The notes: generated by a model not told the origin, from the letters alone. 64,000 nt of DNA from Cognatilysobacter tabacisoli (GCF_003586305.1 NZ_KZ987400.1:716635-780634); one strand, 5' to 3'; shown: positions 27,157 to 36,783, counted from the stretch's first letter. Numbers and translations: made by a program.

Positions 27157-27582
27157 CTACATGTCGTGCTTGTTCAACGCAAAGCCGAGCGACTGGTAGT
27201 GCTTCCAGCGCTCGCGCAGCGGGCCGCGCGCGGACGCGTCGGCCGGCACCACCTCGAGCACGCGGTCGAACGTGCCCTGCACCGGCGCGTCGCGCAGGTT
27301 GATGACCAGCGGGCGCAGCGCGGCGTCGTGTCCGGGCGGGGCGATCAGCACGTCGGCCTCGTCCTCGTCCTCGTCGAGGCCGGCGATCTGGTGCGGGATG
27401 TAGGCGTCCTCGCCCATGTCCCACAGCAGGTCGTCGAGCGATTCGGCCTGCGCGGTGTCGCGCGCGAGCACCAGCGTCGGCAGCCCGGCGGCGTGCGCCT
27501 TGCGGACCAGTTCGCACACCAGCCGCAGCGGTTCGGCCTCGAACCGCGGCGTGGTGATCAGGTAGAAGTCGGCGCGCGGCAT
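27157..27582 (-). CDS. holC: DNA polymerase III chi subunit
   Basis: This 141-residue accessory clamp-loader subunit links single-strand binding protein to the replicase through psi. Recognisable parts are the N-terminal ADFYLI start, HAAGLPTLVLARDTAQAESLDDLLW and PLVINLRDAP, all typical of HolC. The pepA-holC-valS order is the standard gammaproteobacterial arrangement. Its probable psi partner is encoded 4 kb away at 23259. Confidence 0.92.
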   Translation of the reverse strand: MPRADFYLITTPRFEAEPLRLVCELVRKAHAAGLPTLVLARDTAQAESLDDLLWDMGEDAYIPHQIAGLDEDEDEADVLIAPPGHDAALRPLVINLRDAPVQGTFDRVLEVVPADASARGPLRERWKHYQSLGFALNKHDM

Positions 27583-27604
27583 CGGCGTCAGCGGGCGGGG
27601 CAGG

Positions 27605-27622
27605 GCGCCGCCGCGGCGGCGC
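27605..27622. other. 18-bp perfect GC palindrome between pepA and holC
   Basis: GCGCCGCCGCGGCGGCGC is a perfect palindrome in the 46-bp gap just after the pepA stop codon. There is no T-tract. It could slow transcription or act as a processing point. Confidence 0.35.
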
Positions 27623-27628
27623 GCGGCC

Positions 27629-29095
<1,467 letters not shown>

Positions 29096-29298
29096 CGAAC
29101 AGATTCCGGGGGGAGTAAGAGGGAAGGTGTTTCCGTACAATCCGGCGGTCCACGGCCGCGGAGGCCGCCCTGGACGCCGGTCCGGGCCCCACGCGCCGAG
29201 CGGTGGCGGGCCGCGGGGCGCCCCACGGTCCTATCCGGGGCGTCACGACAAGCCCCGCAGTCTAATGCAACCACCCCGGATGCCGAAGCCGACGCCTG
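29096..29298. promoter_or_regulatory. pepA/lptF divergent promoter region
   Basis: This 203-bp gap separates divergent pepA and lptF. On the plus strand TACAAT (29135-29140) and TCTAAT (about 29260) are candidate -10 boxes for lptF; no clear -35 or pepA -10 is visible. Confidence 0.4.
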
Positions 29299-30393
29299 AT
29301 GCCCAAGCTTGACCGCTACCTGATCGGCGAACTCGCCCAGGCGACGTTCGCCACCCTGACGGTGCTGCTGATCGTCAGCTTCGGCGGCGTGTTCGCCGAC
29401 GTGCTCAAGGACATCGCCGCCGGCCGGGTGCCGGTCGGGATGATGTTCCCCCAGCTCGGCCTGCTGCTGCTGAACTGGCTGCCGCTGATCCTGCCGATGG
29501 CGCTGCTGCTGGGGCTGATGCTCGGCATCGGCCGGCTGTACCGCGATTCGGAGATGCCGGTGCTGGCGTCGATCGGGGTCGGCCCGCCGCGGCTGCTGCG
29601 CCCGCTGATGTGGGTCGCCGTGCCGATCGCGGTGGTCGTGGCGGTATGTTCGCTGTGGCTGGGCCCGTGGGCCGAGCGCCAGTCCAAGCAGATGGTCAAC
29701 GAGGCCAACCGCAACCTGATCGTCGCCGGCCTGCAGCCGGGCACGTTCACCGAGATCCCGGGCGGCGGCGGGGTGATCTTCGTCGGCAGCATGTCGACCG
29801 ACGGCAGCCGCTTCCGCCGGGTGTTCGTCTACCGCCAGTCCGAGGACCGCCTCGACGTGATCACGTCCAACGACGGCGAGCTGACGGTCGACGAGAACGG
29901 CGAGCGCTTCCTGACCCTCAACCGCGGCTTCGAGGTCGAGGGCCCGCTCGGCGGCGGACTCGACTACCGGCTGCTGCGCTACGCGCGCAACCAGGTGCAC
30001 GTGGCCGCCGGCGAGAGCCGCTACGACCCCAACGACCCGGAGCTGCTGCCGACGCTGCAGCTGCTCGGCGACTCGCGTCGCGAGGCGATGGCGCAGGTGC
30101 ACGCGCGGCTGGCGCCGCCGCTGATGACGCTGGCGTTCGCGCTGCTGGCGGTGCCGCTGGCCCGCAGCACGCCGCGCCAGGCCCGCTACGGCCCGATGCT
30201 GATGGGCTTCCTCGCGTACCTGGTCAGCGTGTTCCTCGCGCGGCTGGGCACCAACTGGCTGGCCGACGGCAAGATCGCCGGGCCGCTGGGCCTGTGGTGG
30301 ATGCTGCTGCCGCTGCTGGCCGTGGCGCTGTGGCTGTACTTCCGCGACGGCCGGGTGCGCGCCCCGCGACTGCTGCGCAGGGCCGCCGCATGA
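29299..30393 (+). CDS. lptF: LPS export ABC transporter permease LptF
   Basis: This 364-residue inner-membrane protein pairs with LptG and the LptB ATPase to extract LPS from the inner membrane. It has the YjgP/YjgQ layout: N-terminal transmembrane segments (TLTVLLIVSFGGVFADVL and on), a periplasmic beta-jellyroll (about 130-265), and C-terminal membrane segments beginning LAPPLMTLAFALLAVPLA. The family stretch RLYRDSEMPVLASIGV is clear. It overlaps lptG by 4 nt (ATGA). Confidence 0.95.
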   Translation: MPKLDRYLIGELAQATFATLTVLLIVSFGGVFADVLKDIAAGRVPVGMMFPQLGLLLLNWLPLILPMALLLGLMLGIGRLYRDSEMPVLASIGVGPPRLLRPLMWVAVPIAVVVAVCSLWLGPWAERQSKQMVNEANRNLIVAGLQPGTFTEIPGGGGVIFVGSMSTDGSRFRRVFVYRQSEDRLDVITSNDGELTVDENGERFLTLNRGFEVEGPLGGGLDYRLLRYARNQVHVAAGESRYDPNDPELLPTLQLLGDSRREAMAQVHARLAPPLMTLAFALLAVPLARSTPRQARYGPMLMGFLAYLVSVFLARLGTNWLADGKIAGPLGLWWMLLPLLAVALWLYFRDGRVRAPRLLRRAAA

Positions 30394-31490
30394 AGCCGTT
30401 CCCGAAGATCCACGACGTGTTCGTCGGCAAGGTCGTGCTCGGCACGGTGCTGCTGACCTGGGGCGTGCTGCTCGGCCTGGACGTGATGCTGAGCCTGGTC
30501 GGCGAGTTCAGCGACGTCGGCAAGGGCGGCTACGGCTTCGGCCAGGCGGTCGCGTACATGGCGTACACCGTGCCGCGCCGCGCGCACTACCTGTTCCCGA
30601 CCGCGGCGGTGATCGGCTCGCTGATGGCCCTTGGCCAGCTGGCCGCGAGTTCCGAGCTCACCGCGCTGCGCGCGCTGGGCCTGTCGCGCCGGCGCCTGAG
30701 CATCGCGGTGGCCGGCTCGCTGATGATCCTGACCGCGCTGATGGTCGTGAACGGCGAGACGCTCGGCCCGTGGGGCCAGCGCCGCGCCGACGCGCTGAAG
30801 GCCTCGGCCAAGTCCGACAACATGATCGTCGCGCAGTACTCGGGCCTGTGGGCGCGCGAGGGCGACATCATCCTCAACGCCAACGGCGGCGAGGAGCGCG
30901 ACGACGGCACGGACCGCTGGCTGGAGCTGCGCGACGTGCGCCTGTTCGAGTTCGAGGAGGACGGGCGGCTCAAGTCGGTCGCGATGGTCAAGCGTGCCGA
31001 GCACCGGCCGGGCGGCTGGCTGTTGCGCGACGTGACGCGCACGACGTTCACCGACACCTCGGCGACCCAGATCCGGATCCCGGAGGAGCGCTGGGCGTCG
31101 AAGCTCGACGCCACCGCGCTCAGCGCCGACATGGATCGCCCGCGCTACCTGTCCGCGGCCGAGCTGCGCAGCGCGATCGAGTACCGGCGGCGCAACGCGC
31201 TCGACGCCGGCGAGTTCGAAGAGCACTACTGGGGCCGCTGGTTCTATCCGATCAACGTGCTGGCGCTGTGCCTGGCCGCGGTGCCGTTCGCGTTCGGCAC
31301 GCTGCGCAGCGGCGGCCTCGGCCGGCGGCTGTTCGTCGGCATCGTGTTCGCGCTCGGCTTCTGGCTGCTGCAGACGCAGTTCGTCAAGCTCGCCGAGGTG
31401 TTCAAGTTCGACTACCGCGTGGCCTACCTGCTGCCGACGCTGGTGATGGTCGGCGTCTCCGCCTGGCTGTTCAAAAAGCGGAGTGGGTGA
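30390..31490 (+). CDS. lptG: LPS export ABC transporter permease LptG
   Basis: This 366-residue partner of LptF has the same topology: membrane segments near residues 10-33, 50-80 and 95-120, a periplasmic jellyroll (about 130-265), then three C-terminal segments (YPINVLALCLAAVPFAFGT, LFVGIVFALGFWLL, LLPTLVMVGVSAWLF). SSELTALRALGLSRRRL is the coupling-helix region. The last codons read GGG TGA, and a two-hairpin repeat element begins at the very next base. Confidence 0.95.
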   Translation: MKPFPKIHDVFVGKVVLGTVLLTWGVLLGLDVMLSLVGEFSDVGKGGYGFGQAVAYMAYTVPRRAHYLFPTAAVIGSLMALGQLAASSELTALRALGLSRRRLSIAVAGSLMILTALMVVNGETLGPWGQRRADALKASAKSDNMIVAQYSGLWAREGDIILNANGGEERDDGTDRWLELRDVRLFEFEEDGRLKSVAMVKRAEHRPGGWLLRDVTRTTFTDTSATQIRIPEERWASKLDATALSADMDRPRYLSAAELRSAIEYRRRNALDAGEFEEHYWGRWFYPINVLALCLAAVPFAFGTLRSGGLGRRLFVGIVFALGFWLLQTQFVKLAEVFKFDYRVAYLLPTLVMVGVSAWLFKKRSG

Positions 31491-32040
31491 GGGCGCGCTG
31501 CTCGCACGGCACTGCCGTGCGCGCGCCCGAACGCCAAAACGCTATGCGTTTTGGCCGGAAGCGAACCGACCAGCCTTAAGCAAGCGACCGTATCCTCCCA
31601 CGGCACTGCCGCGCGCACTGCCGAACGCCAGAACGCTATGCGTTTTGGCCGGAAGCGAACCGACCAGCCTTAAGCAAGCGACCGAATCCCCGCGCGGCAC
31701 TGCCGCGCGCACTGCCGAACGCCAAAACGCTATGCGTTTTGGCCGGAAGCGAACCGACCAGCCTTAAGCAAGCGACCGAATCCCCGCGCGGCACTGCCGC
31801 GCGCACTGCCGAACGCCAAAACGCTATGCGTTTTGGCCGGAAGCGAACCGACCAGCCTTAAGCAAGCGACCGAATCCCCGCACGGCACTGCCGCGCGCAC
31901 TGCCGAACGCCCAAGCGCCATGCGCTTGGGCCGGAAGCGAACCGACCAGCCTTAAGCAAGCGACCGCATCCCCGCACGGCACTGCCGCGCGCCCTGCCGA
32001 ACGCCCGCCGCGCTGCGACGGGCCGGAAGCGGAACGCCTC
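31485..32040 (+). repeat. Two-hairpin 3'-end element expanded into a 94-bp tandem array after lptG
   Basis: The first element starts right after the lptG TGA: outer arms GGGCGCGC/GCGCGCCC (31491-31498, 31521-31528), TGCTC bulge, inner arms GCACGGC/GCCGTGC with an ACT loop, then hairpin 2 GCCAAAACGC-TAT-GCGTTTTGGC (31533-31555). GCGAACCGAC then recurs at 31561, 31655, 31749, 31843 and 31937 (exactly 94 bp apart), with a degenerate sixth copy at 32029. Hairpin 2 changes to CCCAAGCGC-CAT-GCGCTTGGG in copy 5 with compensating changes in both arms. As 94 is not a multiple of 3, the array is not coding. Confidence 0.92.
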
Positions 32041-32120
32041 GTCTTGAGCAGGTGGCTCGATCCCCTGCGCGCATCGCCGCGCGTCCCCTCGCGCCGTCGC
32101 GTGCCGGCCGCCGAAACAAG

Positions 32121-32144
32121 AACGGCGCGCCCCCGCGCGCCGTT
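32121..32144 (-). terminator. Rho-independent terminator of the MBL hydrolase gene
   Basis: A perfect 10-bp stem AACGGCGCGC / GCGCGCCGTT with a CCCC loop is followed on the minus strand by TTCTTGTTTCGG, 21 bp beyond the stop codon. Confidence 0.75.
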
Positions 32145-32164
32145 TCCGATCGAACTACGCCGGC

Positions 32165-33148
32165 CTACTTCAGCGACGAGTAGTTCAGCGGCACGAACGT
32201 GTAGCCCACGCCGTCGTCGGCGGGGCGCAGGTGGCCGATGCCGGGGAACGGTAGGTGGGTCGCGGCCACCAGGTAGCCCTCCTTCGCCGCGTCGGCGTAG
32301 GCCTTCCGGCGTTCGGCGGCGGCCGGGGCGCTGTCGGTGTCGAACTGGATGGTCACGTCCGGGTTCTTGAACTGCACGGCGGCCAGGTGCATCAGGTCGC
32401 CCCACAGCACCAGCTTCTTGCCCTGGCTTTCGACCACGTAGGTCGTGTGTCCCGGCGTGTGCCCGTGCGACGGCATCGCGGTCACGCCCGGGACCAGTTC
32501 GGTGCGCCCTGAGAACGTCTTGAGCCTGCCGGCGGCGGCGTACGGATTGGCCGACGCCATCGCGCCCTGGAAGAAGCCCTTGGCGCTGTCCGGCGCCGCT
32601 TTCAGGTTGGCCTCGCTGAGCCAGTACGCCGGGTCCGCGGCGTCGATGTGCACCGTCGCATTCGGGAACGCCCGCTGGCCGCCGGCCATCAGTCCGCCGA
32701 CATGGTCCGGGTGCATGTGCGTGATCAGCACCGCGTCGACCTGCTCGGGCCGGTAGCCGGCGGCCTGCAGGTTGGCGAGCACGTTGCCAAGCGTCGGGCC
32801 GAACAGCCCGGCAGCGCCGGTGTCGACCAGCACCAGCCGGCTGCCGGTATTGATCAGGTACGCGGTCACCGACGCCTCGACCGGGTGGTCGAGGAAGTGG
32901 GCCTTCAGCGCGGCCGCGGTCTGCTCGCGCGTGGTGTTGGTCAGCAGGTCGAGCATCGGCAGCTTGACCGTGCCGTCGGAGATCGCGGTGACCTCGAAGT
33001 CGCCGAGCATCATCCGGTGGTAGCCGGGCGCCTGGGTCTTGACCATCGGCGCGGCGGCGGTGGCCAGCGGCGCGTGGGCGGTGCCGGCGGCGGCGAAGGC
33101 GAGCGTGGCGGCGATCAGCGACAGCCGGATCGGGCGGGGTGCGTGCAT
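32165..33148 (-). CDS. Exported MBL-fold metallo-hydrolase
   Basis: ATG 33148 has a good Shine-Dalgarno (GGAGG upstream) and opens a signal peptide (LSLIAATLAFAAAGTAHA); the product is 327 residues. The metallo-beta-lactamase zinc motif is H144-M-H146-P-D148-H149 in THMHPDH, followed by a later HGHTPGHT and GDLMHLAAV with further ligands. The layout resembles periplasmic methyl parathion hydrolase-like and lactonase-like MBL proteins; quorum-signal hydrolysis is possible but not shown. A (CCGGGG)5 microsatellite lies 113 bp upstream. Confidence 0.83.
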   Translation of the reverse strand: MHAPRPIRLSLIAATLAFAAAGTAHAPLATAAAPMVKTQAPGYHRMMLGDFEVTAISDGTVKLPMLDLLTNTTREQTAAALKAHFLDHPVEASVTAYLINTGSRLVLVDTGAAGLFGPTLGNVLANLQAAGYRPEQVDAVLITHMHPDHVGGLMAGGQRAFPNATVHIDAADPAYWLSEANLKAAPDSAKGFFQGAMASANPYAAAGRLKTFSGRTELVPGVTAMPSHGHTPGHTTYVVESQGKKLVLWGDLMHLAAVQFKNPDVTIQFDTDSAPAAAERRKAYADAAKEGYLVAATHLPFPGIGHLRPADDGVGYTFVPLNYSSLK

Positions 33149-33260
33149 GGGAGGTCCTCCGTGGCGGGCGTCGAGGATGACGCGCGGCACAGGTTCTGGG
33201 ATCCGCGCCGGACGGATGCAGCGTTGCGCGGGTGCGCGCCTCCGCGGGCGGCACCCGGCG

Positions 33261-33292
33261 CCGGGGCCGGGGCCGGGGCCGGGGCCGGGGCC
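33261..33292. repeat. Hexanucleotide microsatellite (CCGGGG)5CC
   Basis: Five uninterrupted CCGGGG units lie 3 bp beyond the RDD gene stop codon and upstream of the MBL gene. Five runs of four G on the plus strand could form a G-quadruplex, and the unit number could vary by slippage. Confidence 0.85.
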
Positions 33293-33294
33293 GA

Positions 33295-33759
33295 TCAGCG
33301 TTTCGGCTCGCGCCGCATCCGGGTGCCGCTGGCGCGGTCATGCCAGGTCAGTCGGTCGCGGTCGACCCACGCCCACCAGAAGCCCGCGCCGGCCAGCAGC
33401 AGCGAGGCGGTGCCGACCGCGTAGCGCGCCCACAGGGCGCGCCACGACGGGGCGGCGCCGTCGCCGCCGACCACCCGCAGTCGCCACGGGCGCATGCCGA
33501 GCGTCTGCCCGCCGCGTCGCCAGCTGATCGTCGCGTACGCGCCGCTGAGCGCCCAGCACGCGACCCACAGCAGCACCTGCACCGGGCTGAACGGCGCGAT
33601 GTTCTCGCGCGCGTCGTGGCCGGCGAGGTAGTAGCCGAAGGTGAACAGCGCCGAGGCCAGCAGCCACAGCGCGACCACCGGCATCAGGTCGTAGACCAGC
33701 GCCAGCAGGCGCCAGCCGACCAGCGCGCGCGGCGCGGGGTGCGGTTCGTTCGATGTCAT
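33295..33759 (-). CDS. RDD family membrane protein
   Basis: ATG 33759 gives 154 residues. The RDD domain has the defining Arg near the start (VGWRLLALVYDLMPVVALWLL) and three hydrophobic segments (about 18-38, 56-76 and 112-132), with the cytoplasmic GQTLGMRPWRLRVV loop. Function is unknown; some RDD proteins act in Na+/H+ exchange or cargo transport. TATGCT ends exactly 6 nt before the ATG, so the transcript may be leaderless. It is divergent from xerD across only 29 bp. Confidence 0.87.
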   Translation of the reverse strand: MTSNEPHPAPRALVGWRLLALVYDLMPVVALWLLASALFTFGYYLAGHDARENIAPFSPVQVLLWVACWALSGAYATISWRRGGQTLGMRPWRLRVVGGDGAAPSWRALWARYAVGTASLLLAGAGFWWAWVDRDRLTWHDRASGTRMRREPKR

Positions 33760-33765
33760 CGCAAA

Positions 33766-33771
33766 AGCATA
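33766..33771 (-). promoter_or_regulatory. Candidate -10 box of the RDD gene (leaderless)
   Basis: On the minus strand TATGCT is followed by 6 nt and then ATG 33759. It lies in the 29-bp gap shared with the xerD promoter. Confidence 0.45.
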
Positions 33772-33776
33772 GCCGC

Positions 33777-33782
33777 TAAGCT
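33777..33782 (+). promoter_or_regulatory. Candidate -10 box of xerD (leaderless)
   Basis: TAAGCT is followed by 6 nt and then ATG 33789. Any -35 would fall inside the start of the RDD coding sequence. Confidence 0.4.
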
Positions 33783-33788
33783 CCGGCC

Positions 33789-34760
33789 ATGACTTCGCCG
33801 AGCGACACGCGCGCGCGCACCCCCGCCGAGCGCCGCCAGCACGCCATGGCGCTGCCGCCGCTGGGCGACGCCGATGCCATCGAGATCGAGCGCTTCCTCG
33901 AGGCGCTGTGGGCCGAGTCGGGGCTCGCGCGGCAAACGCTCGACAGCTACCGGCGCGACCTCGAAGGCCTGGCGCGCTGGCGCGAAGGCCGCGGCGGCGG
34001 GCTGGCCGGCGCCGATCGCGCGATGCTGTTCGACTACCTGGCCGCGCGCAGCGGCGACGGGTATTCACCGCGCAGCAACGCGCGCCTGCTGTCCGCGCTG
34101 CGCGCGTACTACGCGTGGTGCGTGCGCCGCGGCGCGCGCGTCGACGATCCGACCGCGCTGCTGCAGCCGCCGAAGCTGCCGCGCTCGCTGCCGAAGGCGC
34201 TGGCCGAGAGCGAGATCGAGGCGCTGCTGGCCGCGCCCGACGTCGAGCAGCCGCTGGGATTGCGTGACCGCGCGATGCTCGAGCTGATGTACGCCGCCGG
34301 TCTGCGCGTCAGCGAACTGGTCGACCTGCCGTCGACCGCCGTCAACCTGCGCCAGGGCGTGCTGCGGGTGATGGGCAAGGGCAGCAAGGAGCGGCTGGTG
34401 CCGCTGGGCGAGGAAGCGCAGCACTGGCTTGAACGCTACCTCGCGCACGCGCGCCCGCAGCTGGCCGGCAAGCGCGCCCTGGCGCCGCTGTTCCTCAACG
34501 CCAGCGGCGAGGCGCCGACGCGGCAGCAGTTCTGGACGCTGGTGAAGCGGTACGCCGCGGCGGCCGGCATCGACCCGCGCCGGGTCAGCCCGCACGGGCT
34601 GCGCCACAGCTTCGCGACGCACCTGCTGAACCATGGCGCCGACCTGCGCGCGCTGCAGATGCTGCTCGGCCACGCGTCGCTGTCGACCACGCAGATCTAC
34701 ACCCTGGTCGCCCGCGAACAGCTCAAGCGCCTCCACGCGCAACACCACCCGAGGGGGTGA
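33789..34760 (+). CDS. xerD: Site-specific tyrosine recombinase XerD
   Basis: This 323-residue protein resolves chromosome dimers at dif with XerC. The catalytic set is complete: R173 (GLRVSEL), K197 (KGSKER), H269 and R272 (HGLRHSF), H295 (LGHASLS) and nucleophile Y304 (QIYTLV). The N-terminal SAM-like core-binding domain spans about 28-120. The N-terminus is some 20 residues longer than E. coli XerD (298), so a downstream start at 33846 is possible. Its stop codon lies inside the outer stem of a two-hairpin repeat element. Confidence 0.93.
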   Translation: MTSPSDTRARTPAERRQHAMALPPLGDADAIEIERFLEALWAESGLARQTLDSYRRDLEGLARWREGRGGGLAGADRAMLFDYLAARSGDGYSPRSNARLLSALRAYYAWCVRRGARVDDPTALLQPPKLPRSLPKALAESEIEALLAAPDVEQPLGLRDRAMLELMYAAGLRVSELVDLPSTAVNLRQGVLRVMGKGSKERLVPLGEEAQHWLERYLAHARPQLAGKRALAPLFLNASGEAPTRQQFWTLVKRYAAAAGIDPRRVSPHGLRHSFATHLLNHGADLRALQMLLGHASLSTTQIYTLVAREQLKRLHAQHHPRG

Positions 34761-35520
34761 AATGCCGCGCTTGCGATGGTCCTGCGGACCATCGCGCGGC
34801 ATTTCACGCCGGGGGCAGGAGCCCCCGGCCGGAGCGACTTGGCGAGCGCTGGACGCGCGAGCCTAGTCGCCGCGGTTCGACTTCAGCGCGTCAGCACTCC
34901 CGCTTGCGCGGCACTGCCGCGCGCACTGCCGAACGCCCAAGCGCCGCGCGCCTGGGCCGGGGGGCGCAACGCATCGGCTTCAGCACGTTCTGGCTTCAAG
35001 CGCGCACTGCCGCGCAGGGCGTGCGAACGCCCGCCGCGCTGCGGCCGGCCGGGTCGCAGCGACTCGACTTCAGCGCGTTCCCGGTCCTTTCGCTTATCGC
35101 GCGGCATTTCACGCCGGGGGCAGGAGCCCCCCGGCCGGAGCGACTTGGCGAGCGCTAGACGCGCGAGCCTAGTCGCCACGGTTCGACTTCAGCGCGTCAG
35201 CACTCCCGCTTGCGCGGCACTGCCGCGCGCACTGCCGAACGCCCAAGCGCCGCGCGCCTGGGCCGGGGTCGCAACGCATCGGCTTCAGCACGTTCTGGCT
35301 TCAAGCGCGCACTGCCGCGCAGGGCGTGCGAACGCCCGCCGCGCTGCTGCCGGCCGGGTCGCAGCGACTCGACTTCAGCGCGTTCCCGGTCGTTTCGCTT
35401 ATCGCGCGGCATTTCACGCCGGGGGCAGGAGCCCTCGGCCGGAGCGACTTGGCAAGCGCTGGACGCGCGAGCCTAGTCGCCGCGGTTCGACTTCAGCGCG
35501 TTAGCGCTGCCGCTTGCGCG
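34757..35520 (+). repeat. Two-hairpin 3'-end element at xerD followed by a composite repeat array (~305-bp unit)
   Basis: The first element has outer arms GTGAAATGCCGC/GCGGCATTTCAC (34757-34768, 34796-34807), which include the xerD TGA, a GCTT bulge, inner arms GCGATGGTCC/GGACCATCGC with a TGC loop, then hairpin 2 GCCGGGGGC-AGGA-GCCCCCGGC (34808-34829). After it, a mixed unit with GCGCGGCACTGCCGCGC and GACTTCAGCGCG segments is repeated: GCCTAGTCGC recurs at 34861, 35167 and 35471. Later copies have a truncated left arm. The array is related to those after lptG, gspF and valS. Confidence 0.88.
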
Positions 35521-35852
35521 GCAATCCTCAATGCCCAGACGCTTCGCGCCGGACCCGGCGACCCGAGGCCCCGGCCTCCGCGCCTCAAGCCCGAGTTCGA
35601 CCAGCGCCGCAATCGCCGCCCGGCCACGCCCGCCTTCCATCCCCCGCGACGCGCCACCCGTCGCGACGCCGGGCCCGGCCCGACGCGGCAGCGTGAGGCC
35701 GCGAGGCCCGTCCAGGCAGGCGTCCAGCCCGCACGGCGAACCAGGGCACGGGCCGATCCGCCGCTGCATGCCACAATCGGCGGGAACCCTGCGCCGCACG
35801 CGGCGTCCAATGGCGACCGCGGTCGACGCCATCCCCCGATAGGACCTTTTCG
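35521..35852. other. Non-coding stretch between the repeat array and dsbC
   Basis: No gene is recognisable in these 332 bp. CACAAT near 35770 and the AGGA at 35841 before ATG 35853 are the only promoter- or RBS-like signals. Repeat similarity ends near 35520. Confidence 0.4.
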
Positions 35853-36701
35853 ATGAAGCGCATCACCCTTGCCCTGCTCGGGGCCATGAGCCTCTCCGCC
35901 TGCGCGCAGGCGCCACAGCCGGGTGCGACCGCCGATGCCGGCGCGCAGGCGCGCACGGCCCAGGCCACGGCGCCCGCGAAGGCGGCCGCGCCGGTCGCCG
36001 GCACGCCCGACGCGCGCGCGACCGAGGCGATCCGCGCACTGAACCCGCGCGTCACCGTCGACCGCGTCGGCGCTGCGCCGATCCCGGGCTTCCGCGAGGC
36101 GGTCGTCGCCGGGCAGGTCGTCTATGTCAGCGACGACGGCAAGTACCTGTTCCTGCCCGGCTCGGGCGGCGCGCTGTTCGACGTGGCCGCCAAGAAGAAC
36201 CTCAGCGAGGGCGCGCTGGCCTCGATGCGCCAGGAGCTGCTGCGCCAGATCCCGGCGAAGGAGCGCATCGTGTTCGCGCCGCCGAACCCGAAGTACACCG
36301 TGTCGGTGTTCACCGACGTCGAGTGCGGCTACTGCCGCAAGCTGCACAGCGAGATCGCCGAGTACAACCGGCAGGGCATCGCGATCGAGTACCTGGCGTT
36401 CCCGCGGATGGGCGTGGGCAGCGAGGACTTCAAGAAGATGGTGTCGGTGTGGTGCTCGAGCGACCGCAAGGCCGCGCTGACCGCCGCCAAGTCCGACGGC
36501 CGCCTGCCGGCCAAGGACTGCAACAACACCGTGCGCATGCAGTACGACATCGGCCAGCGCGCCGGCCTGACCGGCACGCCGATGATCCTGACCGCCGACG
36601 GCACCCAACTCGGCGGCTACGTGCCGCCGGCGCAGCTGCGCGCGGCGCTGGACAAGATCGCCGGCGAAGGCGGCCAGCCCGCGGCGCCCGCCGGGGCCTG
36701 A
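35853..36701 (+). CDS. dsbC: Thiol:disulfide interchange protein DsbC
   Basis: This 282-residue periplasmic disulfide isomerase has its active site at C158-G-Y-C161 in TDVECGYCRKLH, and the downstream cis-proline loop in TGTPMIL. The N-terminal dimerisation domain (about 55-130) precedes it. The signal peptide ends LSAC, a lipobox, and an Ala/Pro-rich linker follows, so the protein may be a membrane-anchored lipoprotein rather than soluble as in E. coli. It stands alone between a repeat array and purL; a strong hairpin follows its stop. It would help fold secreted enzymes with disulfides. Confidence 0.93.
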   Translation: MKRITLALLGAMSLSACAQAPQPGATADAGAQARTAQATAPAKAAAPVAGTPDARATEAIRALNPRVTVDRVGAAPIPGFREAVVAGQVVYVSDDGKYLFLPGSGGALFDVAAKKNLSEGALASMRQELLRQIPAKERIVFAPPNPKYTVSVFTDVECGYCRKLHSEIAEYNRQGIAIEYLAFPRMGVGSEDFKKMVSVWCSSDRKAALTAAKSDGRLPAKDCNNTVRMQYDIGQRAGLTGTPMILTADGTQLGGYVPPAQLRAALDKIAGEGGQPAAPAGA

Positions 36702-36711
36702 TCCCGCCACC

Positions 36712-36740
36712 GCAGGCGTCCCGGCCGCCGGGACGCCTGC
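36712..36740 (+). terminator. Perfect 13-bp hairpin between dsbC and purL
   Basis: GCAGGCGTCCCGG / CCGGGACGCCTGC has a 3-nt loop and no mismatch, 10 bp after the dsbC stop. No T-tract follows, so it is a stall or stability element or an atypical terminator. Confidence 0.5.
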
Positions 36741-36777
36741 CGGGGCCGCGCCCGCCGGGCCGCCCCGGGCGCTCGGC

Positions 36778-36783
36778 TACAAT
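36778..36783 (+). promoter_or_regulatory. Candidate -10 box of purL
   Basis: TACAAT is 32 bp before ATG 36816, in GGCTACAATGG. It follows the dsbC hairpin directly. No clear -35 is visible. Confidence 0.45.

Noticed and set aside
31483-31921. Short open frames inside the lptG-distal repeat array
   Set aside because: The 94-bp period is not a multiple of 3, so frames shift from copy to copy; the conserved feature is the hairpin.
34870-34900. Possible tRNA T-arm (GGTTCGACTTC)
   Set aside because: No acceptor stem, anticodon arm or CCA context surrounds it; the segment is part of the repeat.
34870-35490. Possible CRISPR array
   Set aside because: Repeats are about 305 bp and palindromic, spacers are not unique or of constant length, and no cas genes are present.
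34757-35504. Open frames of 133-242 codons in the xerD-distal repeats
   Set aside because: They are Arg/Ala-rich, run through inverted repeats in several frames at once and have no homology pattern.
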